Source: Vitrella brassicaformis (Eukaryota > Sar > Vitrellaceae). From it: a stretch of 41,038 nucleotides of DNA. Made by a program: the position numbers and the translations under genes. A model generated the notes under the pieces. The model was not told the origin of the DNA. It searched no databases and saw only the letters and a list, made by a program, of their open reading frames with translations. The stretch covers positions 6,884-47,921 of the forward strand of contig CDMY01000527.1 of NCBI GenBank assembly GCA_001179505.1. The letters run 5' to 3'. How positions within the stretch are numbered: the first letter of the stretch is position 1; every line of letters begins with the position of its first letter. Below are positions 1-11,599 of the stretch, piece after piece.

Positions 1-2
1 CC

Positions 3-3000
3 TGCACAGCCATCTCATGCGATGCCATCGACCTCAACGCCACACGGGGGCGGCGCCAATCGCTGCAGCAGATAGCCCCCGTTGAGCAGTGAGGGAGGCC
101 TCTTCTGGACACTGACGGCGGCGGCGTGGCGCGAGGCGCCTGTGAGCGACGAGGCGTCTGAGGAGGACAAAGCCGTGCAGATCATCATGAAGGGACCCCT
201 GCACAACGACTTCGGAATCAACCAGGTGTGTGTGACACAACACAACACAACACAACACACCACAACACACCACAACACACCACACCACAACACAAAACAA
301 CACAACACAACACAACACAACCACACACACGACATGGATGGATGGATCTCTCTCCCTCTCTCTCTCTCCCTCTCTCTCTCTCTCTCTGTGTGTGTGAGTG
401 CAGGTGAGCAGCGGTGCCTCGGCGGGGGTCGATTCTTTGTCCTACATGGCGGCCATGGCTGGGAGTGAGGACAAGGCGGCACTCACGAGCCTGTCAGCCG
501 TCACCAAGCGGAGACTGCGGCTCATCAACCAGCAGTACGCCAAGTTCGACCAGCACGTCGTGCTCGGTAGGTGACAGTGAATGGAATGTGTGTGGTGTGT
601 CTTGGTGGATAAGATGAGCATCCGTATGTGTGTGTGTGTGTGTGTGTGTGTGCAGGTGAGCGCTGGAATGTGTTGAAGAAGGCCGTGTCGCTGTATGGCA
701 CCGAGGAGGCCCGCAGCGAGGCCCTCTACGAGCACGCCGCTGACACCATCGAGGCCTTGACGGCCGTCAGTGAGCGGACGGGCAGCACACTCGCCACTCT
801 CAGCGCTAAGCTGCAACAGGCCACCGACATGCAGAAGGCCGCTCCCCCATTCAAGGCACGTCACATGGCACACCCACACACGCACAAAGGGAGAGGCAGA
901 GAGAGGACAGAGGCATCTACTGTGACACAATTCACTGATGTGTGTGTGTATCATGATCATGTGCAGGATTTGCGGCTGGACTACGACGCCATATCTTCCT
1001 TCGGCGAGGTCTTTGCTGTGACGGACAACGACAAGGCCATGCATGCCACCAGCAGCTGGTCCAACGGCACCATCGCCACAGCCACGTCAAGCAGCGGCGA
1101 GCAGGCTCACACGCCCATGGCGGCCGTCGACGGCAAACAGGTCGCGCATCACACACCGCATCATCACGACATAACACGGACAGACCTTAATTTTGTGTGT
1201 GTGTGGTGTGCAGGAGACGTATTCGGCGTCTGCCGGTCTGCCGAGCGCCGCCCCCCTGCCCGCCCCTGTCGACCTCACCATCGACCTCAGCCAGCCGCGA
1301 CGCCTCAGCGAGGCCCTCGACTATGCAGCCGTCGACTATGCCGTGGTTGAGGGTCGGACAGACCGACAGGTCGACCTTCGGAGGAGGCTGCGCGAGTGCG
1401 CCAGGCGGCAGGGGCTCAACGTCTCCCTGCGCTGTCGCCAGCTCGTCCGCACCAAGCTAGGTACGGACGCAAACCACCCACAGCCACACCCAGACAGATA
1501 GACAGACAGACAGACGCTTGATTGATGCGCACCGCCCCCTCCCAATCCATCAGGTCTCGACAACGAGGAGGCCTCACGATTACTCCAACAAGCCGGCCAA
1601 GACAAGTCAGTCAGCCGCATCCCATCACCCACACCGCCGCACGAAGACACGCAGGAGGCCGACAAGAGCCCGCATGTCTCTCCAGCTGCAGTTAGGACAA
1701 GAGGGGTGTCGCGGTGGCGGGTATTCCACAATCTCTACACACACAAGGAGCTCTCTGGCGACGGAGCGGGCGAGGGCGTGTGGGAGCAGGCGCCCGAAGA
1801 CACTGATGCCGGCCAGGGCGATGGTGCTGGGCAGGACAGGCATGTGGATGGGCAAGTAACTGACGAGTCCATTGTCGTCGAAGAGGAGCCTGTGAATGCT
1901 GATGACGACGATCTGGAGGAGCCGTCTGAAGCGCCCGCGGCCGATCAAGGAGACCACTCGCCGTCCGGCCCTCCCATCAATGGGCCCGAGCAGGACCAAG
2001 AGGCCGTCTCTCCGCAGGACGAGGCAGCCGACGAGCAGCCAGACACGGCTGGCAAGGCCGAGACGGCAATCGAAGCAGACGGGGGGGCTGTCGGTGATTA
2101 GCACATGGGGGCGGTGGCGGGGCTGCCGATTGGACGGAGGAAGGCGCGGGGTGAGGATGAGAGCAAAGGGCAAGGGCAGGAGAGGCTAAAGCCGAGCAGT
2201 GGCGTGGTCATCGAGGTCGACCTGATGGACGGCCTGACGGCAGAGCGAGACACCGTGGCCGAGGGCCGGGACAGCTGCATAATGCCGTCCCCTTCCCTCA
2301 CGGTCGTCCTCGTATGGTGAGGAACACGCATGGCGACAGACAGACAGACAGACACCACAGCAATTCCATCGGGTATGTCGGGTGCGTGCGGTGCAGGGTG
2401 TTGTGCGCCAGGAAGCCGAGGCGGCGGCGCCGCGTCAGGGGCGGCCGTGTCGTGGCCCTCCGCCGCACCAAATCGTCGCCGGCCCTGCTCATGCGGCCTC
2501 AGCAGCAGGTGACTGAGTGGCAACACAGGCAGAAAAGCAGAGAACCCCACGCTGATGCACCGTGTGTGTGTATGTGTGTGTTGATGCAGAGAGAAGGAGG
2601 GCGTCGATTCGTGTGACAGGAGATAGTCGAGGGAGCGGCAAACATTCAGCTGGGCAGGTGCACGCCACCCACACGCCCTGTCTTCGGCTGATGAACTGAG
2701 AAGGTGTCTTTCGCTGGTTCCTTACCTTTAGGAGGCGGTGGTGGCCGGGGTGGCGGCTGTGGTGCCGCAGGTGAGAGAGGAAGACCACAAGCAGACCAGA
2801 CGACACAAACCGTTGACTGCGTGTGCTGCCTTGGTGTGTGCGGCAGGTACTTTACGTGCCTGCGCACCCCGTCCACCCCGCCGTCCTGCTGCCCCAGCCC
2901 GTCGCTGCCATGCCGCCCGCACCTGCCCCAGCCCCAGCCCCTGTGCCGGTCTTCGTGGTGGTGCACCCGCCCCCGCCCCAGCTGCCGCTGCCCGTGCGCG

Positions 3001-3080
3001 AGCACGTCAAGAAGATGGCGGCCTACAAGCAGCTGGTGGCGGCGGGCTGGTGCCGCTTCGCGGCATACTGGGCCGCATAA
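3..3080 (+). CDS. Predicted single-pass membrane protein with Arg-rich juxtamembrane and Pro-rich tail; 5' partial, interrupted by an in-frame TAG
   Basis: Spliced exons read ?-225, 404-566, 656-855, 967-1140, 1214-1460, 1554-2316, 2397-2508, 2732-2770 and 2847-3080, with every junction in phase from 404 on; the intron at 856 starts with GC instead of GT. The N-terminal part is hydrophilic, charged and coiled-coil-like (around LSAKLQQATDMQK), followed by an acidic, probably disordered region. A TAG at 2099-2101 then interrupts the frame, which stays open through a TM segment (SPSLTVVLVWVLCARK), an Arg-rich stretch, the motif VALRRTKSSPALL and a Pro-rich tail (YVPAHPVHPAV, then PLPVREHVKKMAAYK), ending in TAA. 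The tail is shared with minus-strand genes at 9.4-10.4 and 11.7 kb, so it belongs to a local family. No known domain recognised upstream. The first exon at the window edge (3-89) is coding-like but out of frame with the next. An independent start at the ATG at 2105 is possible. Confidence 0.7.
229..395. repeat. Intronic microsatellites (ACACA)n and (CT)n
   Basis: The intron 226-403 of the first gene consists almost wholly of CACAA/CACACA units followed by a CT-rich tract and a short TG run before the CAG acceptor. Confidence 0.85.
2099..2101 (+). other. In-frame TAG inside an otherwise continuous spliced frame
   Basis: The exon 1554-2316 is open in one frame on both sides of this TAG. The 3' side encodes the TM segment and leads through phase-matched splice sites into a tail with paralogues elsewhere in the window. 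It may be a nonsense mutation of a CAG codon, a leaky stop, or the boundary between two genes, because an ATG follows at 2105. Confidence 0.75.
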
Positions 3081-4350
3081 TCCACCCCCACACACACATG
3101 GGTGGAGGGGGCGGGGGGGATCCGGAGTTCCGGAAATCAGGAGTCAGGAGTCAGGAATTGCATGTGTTTTATAACGTAGGGTCGTTCATGTCCCCTTAGC
3201 AACTGAGTAGCGTTTTCTTTTTCGATTTATTCATGTGATGTGTTGTGTGCTGGTGTCGTGATGGATGTGGTGGGTGTGTGGGTTTTCTTTGTCTTTTATG
3301 GGCGTCTGATTGTGCCGTTTATGAGTGCCCAGAGGGTGTTTGGTTGTCTTTGTCGATTTATTCTGTGCTGCTGCTGTTTTTTAAAGCCATATATAGACAC
3401 ACACACACACACACAGTGGCCGTCATGACGGGAGAGGTGGATGGATGGATGGACTGATGCAGTGCGGCTGTCAGTGGTGCGTGTGAGGGTGCAGGGGAAG
3501 GGGTCTGTTCTGACTAGAGAAGCCTATCGCACCTTTGTGTGTCTGTGTGTGTGTGTGTGTGTGAGTTATTGACTGTGTGTGTCTGACTGTGAGTCATTGG
3601 TGTGTCTGTGTGTGTGTCTGTGTGTCTTCGATGGGTGTGTGTCTTTATGTGTAGTTCTGATCTAGAGAAGCCCATCGCACGGTGTGTGTCGGTGTGTGGC
3701 TGCATCGCACGTCGCATCGCTCGGCTGTTTGGCCGTATGTTTGTTATCGCTGGTCTGTCTGTCTGTCTGCCTGGCTGACTGTCGTGTTCGTTGTGTGTGT
3801 CTGGGGGGCCGGCCACTTCTTCTGCACCCATCCACCCGCACCACTGATGCGTCCGTACGGCTCTGCACACCACAGCCATTCCTCCCGTCCATCCATCTAT
3901 TCCATCCATCCATTCACCCTCGGCGACACTGTTGTATTGTGTGTGCTGGATGTGCGTGCTGATATCTTTATGCTGCCCCCCCCGCCCCGCCCCTACTTGA
4001 ATGTATGTAGCCACCCACAGGCATACGGTTTATCCAGAGGGAGGGCGCCGGGCTCGTTTCTGGTTTTCTTCCGGTTTATCCAGAGGCTGCGTTCCGGTTG
4101 ACAATTACGTGTCGGTGTGTTGTTTTGGTGTGACAGTATGGTGACATGTACCCCACCCCTTGCACATGCACCCTCTGCGTGTGTGACCTTTCGGGATCAA
4201 CCGAATGCACACCTAGGAATGGGTAAAATCTCCAGAGGGGGATGGCACCTCTAAGCTCGCAACAACGGCGAAGGAAGGGCAGAGGAGCGAGGAGACCTTG
4301 GTGAGGTCCCGAGGTACATGTAGCAGTCTGATTCATCGCCTCCTTCCCAG
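3081..4350. other. Intergenic, TG-rich, no supported gene
   Basis: Long TG/CA and GTCT tracts dominate (3398-3415, 3535-3640). Two small duplicated motifs are visible: CTAGAGAAGCCYATCGCAC at about 3514-3531 and 3662-3680, and GGTTTATCCAGAGG at 4027-4040 and 4073-4086. Open frames here follow the repeat composition and have no coding character. Confidence 0.6.
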
Positions 4351-6320
4351 ATGACGATGGCTGCCAGCGCTGTTCAGGTGAGAGAAGATCCAGAGGAGCC
4401 AAAGCAAAGCAAAGCACGGAGATCACGGGGTGAATCATCGTGTGTGCTGTCTTTGTGTGATTGTGTTGTTTGTCGTGCGAATACTCTGCAGACGTCAATG
4501 GCGGCGATGCGGCAGCAGCTGCTGGCAAAGATTCAGGCCTATCAGACCAATCAGGCGCGGGTACGTAACCAAAACACTCACTCAGTCACTCAGTCACTCA
4601 TTCAGTGCATCCGTCGCTCATCGGCTGACTGCTTTGTGTTGTTTGTGTGTGGTGTGGTGTGCAGGTCAACAATGGCATCGGCCGACTCACTCAGATGGAC
4701 ACCGCTGCGATCACACCACTGGTGCGGACAGACTGCCACACACAATGACAGCACAAAGGCCTCTGTGTCATGATGCTCTCGTGTGATTCGTCAGATGGTG
4801 GCCAATGTCAGTCGTCAACTCGCTAACGAATCGGCCCGTCTGGCCCAGCTGGCGGACAGCATCGACTCGACCATCGCACTCACAAGACACACCCGGACAC
4901 AGGTCAGAGAGAGACCACACACACACACACAGCTGCATGTGTGTCTTTCTGTGTGTCGTCAGGCTCGGCGATTGCACGTGACTGACATTCCCGCCGAGCC
5001 GAAGAGCATCATCCTCGCACTCTCTGCCCTCACGACCGTCGCCCGACTCAAGGCGACAGCCCGCCACTTCAGAAACGCCCTGCGGCCCATCATCCGCCGT
5101 ATTCGGCTGCGGAAGGCCATCGAATGTGCGGGGGCGGGCGGTGTGGTGCAGTTCGACGATCAGCTGAGCCACGGCGATGTGTTGAAGGCCATGTGGCTGA
5201 TGGAGGAGGGGGGCGAGGGCGGCTAGGGGGATGTGGCCGACACACTCAGATTCGGTGAGCATTTCGGCTATTGCCAGCTGCCGGTCACTGTGGGTGCCGG
5301 AGATCTGCAGACACACGCCACCAAGGCGGTAAGCACCACACACATGAGATGGGAGGCAGTGGGGCAATGAGTGAATGGCTCTCTGTCTGTGTGTGTTCGA
5401 TGCAGGACTACTCATCGCTGCCCCGGTTCTGTGCGCGGTGGATGCTCGTCGGCCGCCGTGTAGTCCTCCGTCGGCCCAATGGCCAGCATGACGGCACACT
5501 ACAGCTGTTCCGCCACAACAACGAGATTCGCGCCATCCGCAACGAGCCCAACTTCGCCATCGTCATCAACCCGCCCTAGGACCTCTCCCACCCCACCCGC
5601 CCCGTCCATCCCTTCTCGCAGCACCCCTTCACCCACCACGCTAAGCCGCACGACCCGCCCGTCCGCTGCACCATTGGGTGGCAGCCTGGTGTGGGCTGGG
5701 CGCCTGATGGTGTTCATCAAACGTATGTTTCCGCATCGGCGACTTCCCTGCTGAAGAGGCTCATGCTGGTTCACCGAGGGATGGCTGTGGGCGGCATGTC
5801 CCAGTCGCCAATAGTGCACGTTGACCGGTAAGTGGACGGATGAAGGTGGCAGGTCGCTGGTGGTCTGCGTCAAACATGGATGTGTGCGTCAGGAGTGTGC
5901 GTGGCGGTTATCTGGACCGCACGGTGACTCGATCGCCCCACACGCCCCTTGACGAGTGCTCACACGTGACGGCATACGAGGCGGTCAGTGGGGGGTGTGG
6001 GCAGTCGCATGTGCTGACGTCGTCCGGTGACCCCTTCATCGCATGGATTAACTTTGGCACCCCTCCAGGCCTCACCAGCCAGAACGGTATGCATATATGT
6101 AGGAGAACAGCAACTCGACAACACCCCCATGCTGTCATGGTGTCTGATTTTGTGCTCATGGCTACGTGCAGTGCACATGTTCATCAGTACCACCGAGGCG
6201 CCGGCAGCAGGTGTCCCCCATGACGCGCCCTTCGCACACCGATTCCCCCTGACGGCCGCCAAGGCATGTCTCGTCCTCGGCCCCATCGCAGCTATCGTCC
6301 TCGACGGCCAGGCACCATAA
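4351..6320 (+). CDS. Uncharacterised eight-exon gene with two in-frame TAG codons
   Basis: Exons 4351-4377, 4492-4560, 4665-4721, 4795-4902, 4963-5328, 5406-5827, 5893-6086 and 6172-6320 join in phase to 464 codons including the TAA stop. The frame contains TAG at 5224-5226 and 5577-5579, yet the sequence after each remains protein-like and the following splice junctions keep the same frame. The first 110 residues are Gln/Ala-rich and helical, followed by a basic segment (RHFRNALRPIIRRIRLRK). The C-terminal third has Cys, Gly and aromatic residues typical of a folded domain and a hydrophobic stretch (CLVLGPIAAIVL) just before the end. I recognise no family. The start ATG directly follows a TTCCCAG, so exon 1 may be internal and the gene longer at its 5' end. 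If the TAGs terminate translation, the product is about 175 aa. Confidence 0.7.
5224..5226 (+). other. First in-frame TAG of the 4.35-6.32 kb gene
   Basis: Lies inside exon 4963-5328. The same frame continues for 34 codons to a GTAAGC donor and joins the next exon in phase. Confidence 0.75.
5577..5579 (+). other. Second in-frame TAG of the 4.35-6.32 kb gene
   Basis: Lies inside exon 5406-5827. The frame continues for over 80 codons to a GTAAGT donor in phase with two further coding exons. Confidence 0.75.
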
Positions 6321-6614
6321 GACCATGAAGGTGAGGGCCACACAGGTGATGCAGACGACTAGGTGGTTTCAACGGAGGAGACACGACTAGCTGACTGTCT
6401 GGCGGGCGAGCGGACTGCGTGTGGTGGTGTATGCATTGTATCTGTTGGCGGCATGTCTGCACGACAATGAGAAAGACTCACCCGTAGAGAGAAAGGTCCA
6501 TTTCCATCCTTTATCTCCCACATGGCAAGCAAGAACGACAAGAGAGAGTGCCGGATTGACACTGATTCATCAAGCGGCAGACAGAAAACGCATGTAAAGG
6601 AGTCAGTGACACAC

Positions 6615-6640
6615 GGGATATAAAATGGAGGCAGCGATAA
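6615..6640 (-). repeat. Cassette core, copy 1 (partial)
   Basis: Contains GATATAAAATGGAGGCAGCGAT but without the following TGTCTGA. Confidence 0.6.
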
Positions 6641-7180
6641 CCTGGCCCTTAAAACAATACAGCCACCTGAAGGAAGACACACACCCATCACCAAAACTGT
6701 CTGCCTATCTCCCACTAACTATCGGGCTGACCGTTGGGTTTCTGACGAATTTGCCGAGAATCATGGACGGCCCGTCAAAGAGATGCAGGAGCGCCCCACA
6801 TCGCTCCTTGTAGAGGTGCGGCAATGTTGCCAAGGGAAACGCCAAGACCGTCCGCCGCTATAGGCCATCAATAAACTATAACCACACACACAACACAACA
6901 CAACGCATCACACCCACGTCGCTGTCTCCGTGTTTCCCATACGTCTCACCTATGCATCTAAATAAGCGTGTTTCTGTGTCATGGTGGGATTGACCTTGGG
7001 GTGCTGCTCACTGACCGGCGAGACGCCCTTCAGACGCCATTGCGACCCTTCTGGCTGCTGGCCCGCAGCTGAACAGACACATATAAAATGGTGGCCTGAA
7101 GGTCTCTGTGGTGTGGGCCTCGGCCTCCTTACGCGCCAGAGAGACATGCTGTGACGGCACGTCGACATGTTGACAATCAG

Positions 7181-7220
7181 TCGTGAAATATAAAATATAA
7201 GCAGCGATGTCTGAACACAT
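7181..7220 (-). repeat. Cassette core, copy 2
   Basis: AAATATAAAATATAAGCAGCGATGTCTGAAC; on the minus strand a CAG acceptor precedes ACATCGCTGC. Confidence 0.7.
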
Positions 7221-8990
7221 ACAAACGGACAGATGAAGAGATGCGTGAGTGTGACGGGAGTGCTCTCCGCGTGTGTCTCCACTAACCTACTGCCGGCCTC
7301 GCACCACTCAAACGGGAGACCTCTTGCGGCGCCGAAGGTGGTGGTGTGGCCTCAGACTCCTGCATCGAACACACCCAGGGAGTGATGCCGTCAACGTGTG
7401 ATCACGGCCAATGTGGTCTTACCAGCAGGTACCAGCAGACACAGATGACTACGTAAAGCAGCGCTGAGAGGTGTTGCAGCACCTGCACTCACACACCACA
7501 CACGACACACACACGTGCACAAGTTGCCTCCCTGCGTGTGTCTCTATCTTCTGCGTACCTCTGGCACAACCACAGATAATCGCCAACCAAATCGCGCCCC
7601 GGCCCCCTCCCTCAGGGAGAGGGCCCCCATTGATAGGAATGGAATGCACCAAAAATAGTCGGCCACGGCGAGTATATATGTGGTCTCACGGCATACACGC
7701 AGTCACCAGCCAGGGTCATCTCCAGCACTCACACAACACATCCAGCCTCCAGCATGAAGTCATAAACCTTCCGCACTGAGCCACATCTACTCACTGCTCG
7801 TGTTGGTGAGATACGCGACCTCAGGCTTGGCGCACCCACCATTTGTCCATCCATCCATCCATTCATCCAGCCATCCCATAGATATTTAAAAAACACCGTC
7901 TAACACACTGACGGACATACTGACGGACAGACAGCCAGACAGACAGACAGACAGCCACCAGAGAGAGAGAGAGAGATAGATAAGTTGCGGTCTTGACAGC
8001 TCTTCCGGCGTGGGCCGTCGTTGACGGCGCCTTGTGGTAGTGTACTGCCTTGTAGGGTGGGCGTCTTAGGGCTCCTGGTGGGGCAGAAGGGCAGAAGAGG
8101 CGGGGGCGGTGGCACAGAGGGCGGATGGTGGACGAGCGAACGACTGCATTGCAGCCAACACACACAGACAGCAACACACCAGGAGAGACAAAGGTGACTT
8201 CATGTCGTGTGTGTGTTGTGTTTGTGTGGGATGGGCGTACCGATGAGGTGGTGGTGCGGTGCAGAGTGACCACAGACACACAACACAACGACGGACACAC
8301 TACCCCTCACACAGACACCACCCACCACTCACACAGACACGACAACCATGCGGCTTCTCTTCAGCCGCACCACGTGCAGCACCACCCGATTGATGGTTTC
8401 GGTCACCGACAACAGTGCCGACGCACATACATAAGTAGACAGACGGGGAGAGGACAGCGACACCCACACAAACGAAAACCATCACAAAAGAAAGATGAGA
8501 AAACAGCCAGACGGCAGCCAAACTAAGGGCGAGCCGTCCAGAGGACAGCAACGCCATAAAGGCGAGCCTCCCCGAAGGGAAGTCGACACCGATAAACCAC
8601 CTCCACACAACAGACAGACAGGGCAGACAATCGAATGCGATGAGTCCCCCACCCACCCACCCACCGCATCACTGACAGACACCCCTGATCTCTCTCACAC
8701 GCCCCACTCTCGGCGTCGTGGCGGCTACTGTACGGTGTGTGTGTATGTGTGTCTGTATATGGCTTTTAAAAACAGCAGCAGCACGGCGACAAATGGACCA
8801 AAGAAAACAGACAAAACACACACCCTCGGGCACTCTCATAAATGGCATAAACGGACAGACGCCGACAAATCATAAAGATAAAGAAACCCCCACACACTCA
8901 CACAGCACAATACATCACAATACAGCACACAAACATCACTAAACTAAGCAAGCACAGATATCCTGATATCCCCCCCTCCTCTGAGGCCAC

Positions 8991-10916
8991 TCAGAGGAAG
9001 CGCCGGAACAAAACGCACAGCAGCGCGATGACTATCATGGTCCTCTCCGCCGCTGATGACCAGGTGGTCTTTCGTTCGCTGTTTTCCAACAAGTTGGCGT
9101 TGTCGTCGAAGGCAGCAAACAAGGCGGATTGGCGTTTTTGACGAGTCCACAGATATAAAATGAAGGCAGCGATATCTGAAGAGACATACAAAGACACGAG
9201 ACACATGAAGAGAGACGTGGCATAGAAATGTGCGGCGTGAATCTGCCCACCGACACACCTGCCAGCAGTGCCGCCCAGTAATGGTGTCCTGCCAGCAGAA
9301 CCGGGCGGCCCTCCTTCGTCTGAATGTGCAGCTATGCACACACACAGACAGAGCTGCACAAGTGCACAGCCTCTGCATATGTCTCCACTTACCGCTGCCG
9401 CCCAACACGTCGCCTTATGCCAGCAGGTAGGCCATGAGGACCTGGTACGCCTGCATCTTGCGGGCGTGCTCTCGGGCGGGGAGTGGCATCCAATCATCCA
9501 TGGCGGGCTGGGGCGGGGGCAGCAGCACCGGCACTACGGGAGGGGGCGGGAGGATCATGTAGTGCATGTGGTGGACTGGCTGCACTATGACATGCAGCAT
9601 GGGGGCCGTAGGGTGGGCGTTGGCAGGCTGTGGCTGGGCAGCGGCGACGGCCGGGTGTACGGGGTGGGCTCGGATATAGAATGGCCCCTGTGGTGTTGTG
9701 CACGCCAAGGCAGGAGACGCACACAGACAGGCAGACAGGCAGACAGGCAAATGGATTGATGCATGTGTGTTCGAGTGTGGCGGTGCTTAGTTCTCACCTG
9801 GGGAGCCTCCTGCTGCACAGCCGCCGCCGCCACATAGCCTCCAGCCGCCTGGCCGTCCTGTGAGCAACAAGCCAGCAGCAACGGAAAGATGCTCAATTCA
9901 CTTCAACAGATCGCTCTTTGCAGCTCTTTTTTTGCCCACCAGCTGCCGATGTCGCACCAGGAGGGCCGGTGACGACCTCGACCGCCGGAGGGCCACGGCA
10001 TGACGGCCCCTGATACGGCGCCTTCTCCTGCCCCTCCTGGCACACAGCACCCTGAGCCGCACGCACCCGACAGACCCGATGGAATTGTTGTGGTCTCTGT
10101 CTGTCTATCGCCATGCGTGTACCTTACCAGATAAGGGTGATGGTGAGTGATGGGGACAGCATTATAATGTGGCTGTCCCGGTCCTCCGTGTACGATGCAC
10201 TCAATCCGTCCACCTCCCGCCGGTACTCAACAGTCTCAGGGACCACAACAGTTGTCGCGTTCAGGAAGAGTAGGCGATCACGTCGCTCGGAAAGCGCTGG
10301 CTGCTCGGAGGGGCGGCCACAGTGCTGGTCGGTGGGCTGACAGTGGCATCTTGTGACACTCTGGATGAACAAAAGCAGCTGTGGCAGAGGTGTCGAGGAC
10401 TCCACAGATATAAAATGGAGGCAGCGATGTCTGACACGCACAGAGACAAAGAGACACTCGCCTTGTGCCAGAGGCATCGTTACTTTGTACTAATGCACAG
10501 CCTCTCTGGATGTGTCTCCACTCACCGCTTCCGCCCAACACCCGGGGGCTTAGGTCGACAAGTAGCCGAAATGGCGAGGCAGGCCAGGCACAGCCAGCAC
10601 CCCCTCTCCGCCCACAGCAGCTCGGCCTCCTCGCGGCGCCTCTTGGCCAGCTCCGCCGCCCGTCGGCTCTCCCTCTTCGGCAGCGGCACCCAGTCCACGA
10701 TGGGCGGGTGGTAGATGATGATGGGCGCTGGGACCAGTGCGGGTCGTGGTGCCGCTGCCGGGTAGAGGGGGATGGCGGGGAGATAGTTGACCTGTCGCAG
10801 ACCAAACAGAGAGAGGGATTCATGTGTGGTCTGCACTGGTAAGTCTGTTCGTGATGCTTGTTTCTCACCAGGGGCCGCCCGACCTGCACGCCCACCTCCC
10901 TCGTCAGGTCGGCATC
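8991..10916 (-). CDS. Membrane-protein family member with two Pro-rich modules and an Arg-rich juxtamembrane exon; 5' end uncertain
   Basis: Minus-strand exons 10916-10869, 10791-10526, 10430-10128, 10051-9940, 9857-9798 and 9687-9415 splice in phase. In order they encode DADLTREVGVQVGRPL; a Pro-rich segment (YLPAIPLYPAAAPRP, VPLPKRESRRAAEL); a mixed region starting RHRCLHFISV and ending in a TM segment (SPSLTITLIWVLCARR); an Arg-rich stretch with VALRRSRSSPALL; an Ala-rich link; and the family tail (AHPVHPAVAAAQP, PLPAREHARKMQAY) ending at TAA 9417-9415. The W|VLCAR junction is identical to the plus-strand gene at 2316/2397, which supports homology. After the TAA the frame stays open through a cassette donor into exon 9175-8991, ending in a hydrophobic segment and TGA; this may be 3'UTR or a separate piece. 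Upstream, exon 11171-10994 could join in phase but carries an in-frame TAA. Confidence 0.6.
9140..9180 (-). repeat. Cassette core, copy 3
   Basis: GAGTCCACAGATATAAAATGAAGGCAGCGATATCTGA; the companion donor (GCAGCG|GTAAGTGGAGAC on the minus strand) is at 9393. Confidence 0.85.
10396..10435 (-). repeat. Cassette core, copy 4
   Basis: GACTCCACAGATATAAAATGGAGGCAGCGATGTCTGA. The minus-strand exon starts at 10430; the companion donor GAAGCG|GTGAGTGGAGACAC is at 10526. Confidence 0.9.
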
Positions 10917-11000
10917 CTGCAGCCAACAAACCAGCAGAGATTTCCTCTCAGTTCAGTGGATAGAATGACGTTTGTGTGGGGCCATCTGCTCACCGTTATG
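10527..11000. repeat. Segment near-identical to 17150-17610
   Basis: By eye the Pro-rich exon, the 16-codon DADLTREV exon and the introns between them match the other copy almost base for base. Intron identity as well as exon identity points to recent duplication or gene conversion. Confidence 0.85.
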
Positions 11001-11133
11001 CCGGCCGCCCCGCCCCCCACTGTGTGGGTGCTTTAGGTGGCCAGGTAGGCCAGCAATGGGCCCACCGGTGGGATAATGCTCGTGCCGACATGATGGGCTG
11101 CGATGCGGCCAGACAGGCCAAGCGTTGGCGCTG

Positions 11134-11180
11134 CTGACGAGTCCGCAAATATAAAATGGAGGCAGCGATGTCTGAACAGA
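11134..11180 (-). repeat. Cassette core, copy 5
   Basis: GAGTCCGCAAATATAAAATGGAGGCAGCGATGTCTGAACAGA; the minus-strand exon starts at 11171. Confidence 0.9.
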
Positions 11181-11477
11181 TGGATATACGAAGACACAAA
11201 AGAGAGACATGGCGTAGAAATGTGCATCTGCCCACCTGCACACCTGGAAGAGTGGCGCCCAGTGACGATGACCTGCCAGGGCCCTCTTTCCTCTGAAAAT
11301 GCAGCAGGATACACACACACAGACAGCTTAGCATCGTTGTGCTGCACAAATCGTGTGTCCCCACGCTTTCGTACCACGCTTACATACAAAGTGGACACCT
11401 GACTGTCTCTGTGTGAGTTCGCCTCCTTACGCGCCAGAAAGACAATTTATGACGGTACGTCCACATGTTGATAATCA

Positions 11478-11512
11478 GTCGTCAAATATAAAATGCAAGC
11501 AGCGATACCTAA
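11478..11512 (-). repeat. Cassette core, copy 6 (variant)
   Basis: AAATATAAAATGCAAGCAGCGATACCT; resembles the variants at 7181 and 19005. Confidence 0.75.
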
Positions 11513-11599
11513 AGACACAAACGGACAGATGAGATGCGTGTGCGGGATCGGACGGCTCTTTGCGTGTGTCTCCACTCACTGCTTCCACTCAACACATGG

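Larger units (their letters stand above)
6321..8990. other. Repeat-rich stretch with one weak exon-like fragment
   Basis: Mostly CACA, CAGA and GAGA repeats and no convincing gene. On the minus strand about 7205-7120 is a degenerate copy of the cassette exon, ending in CTGGCGC before a GTAAGG donor like those near 11.44 and 18.97 kb. Another partial cassette lies at 6615-6640. Long minus-strand ORFs between 7863 and 8656 are translations of CAGA/GTCT repeats. Confidence 0.5.

Noticed and set aside
7863-8656. Long ORFs rich in LSVCLSVS or TDRQTD
   Set aside because: They are translations of CAGA/GTCT repeats.
9415-9417. The TAA in the Pro-rich exon as a recoded stop
   Set aside because: The plus-strand paralogue also ends its tail with TAA at a similar place, so it is likely the genuine stop.
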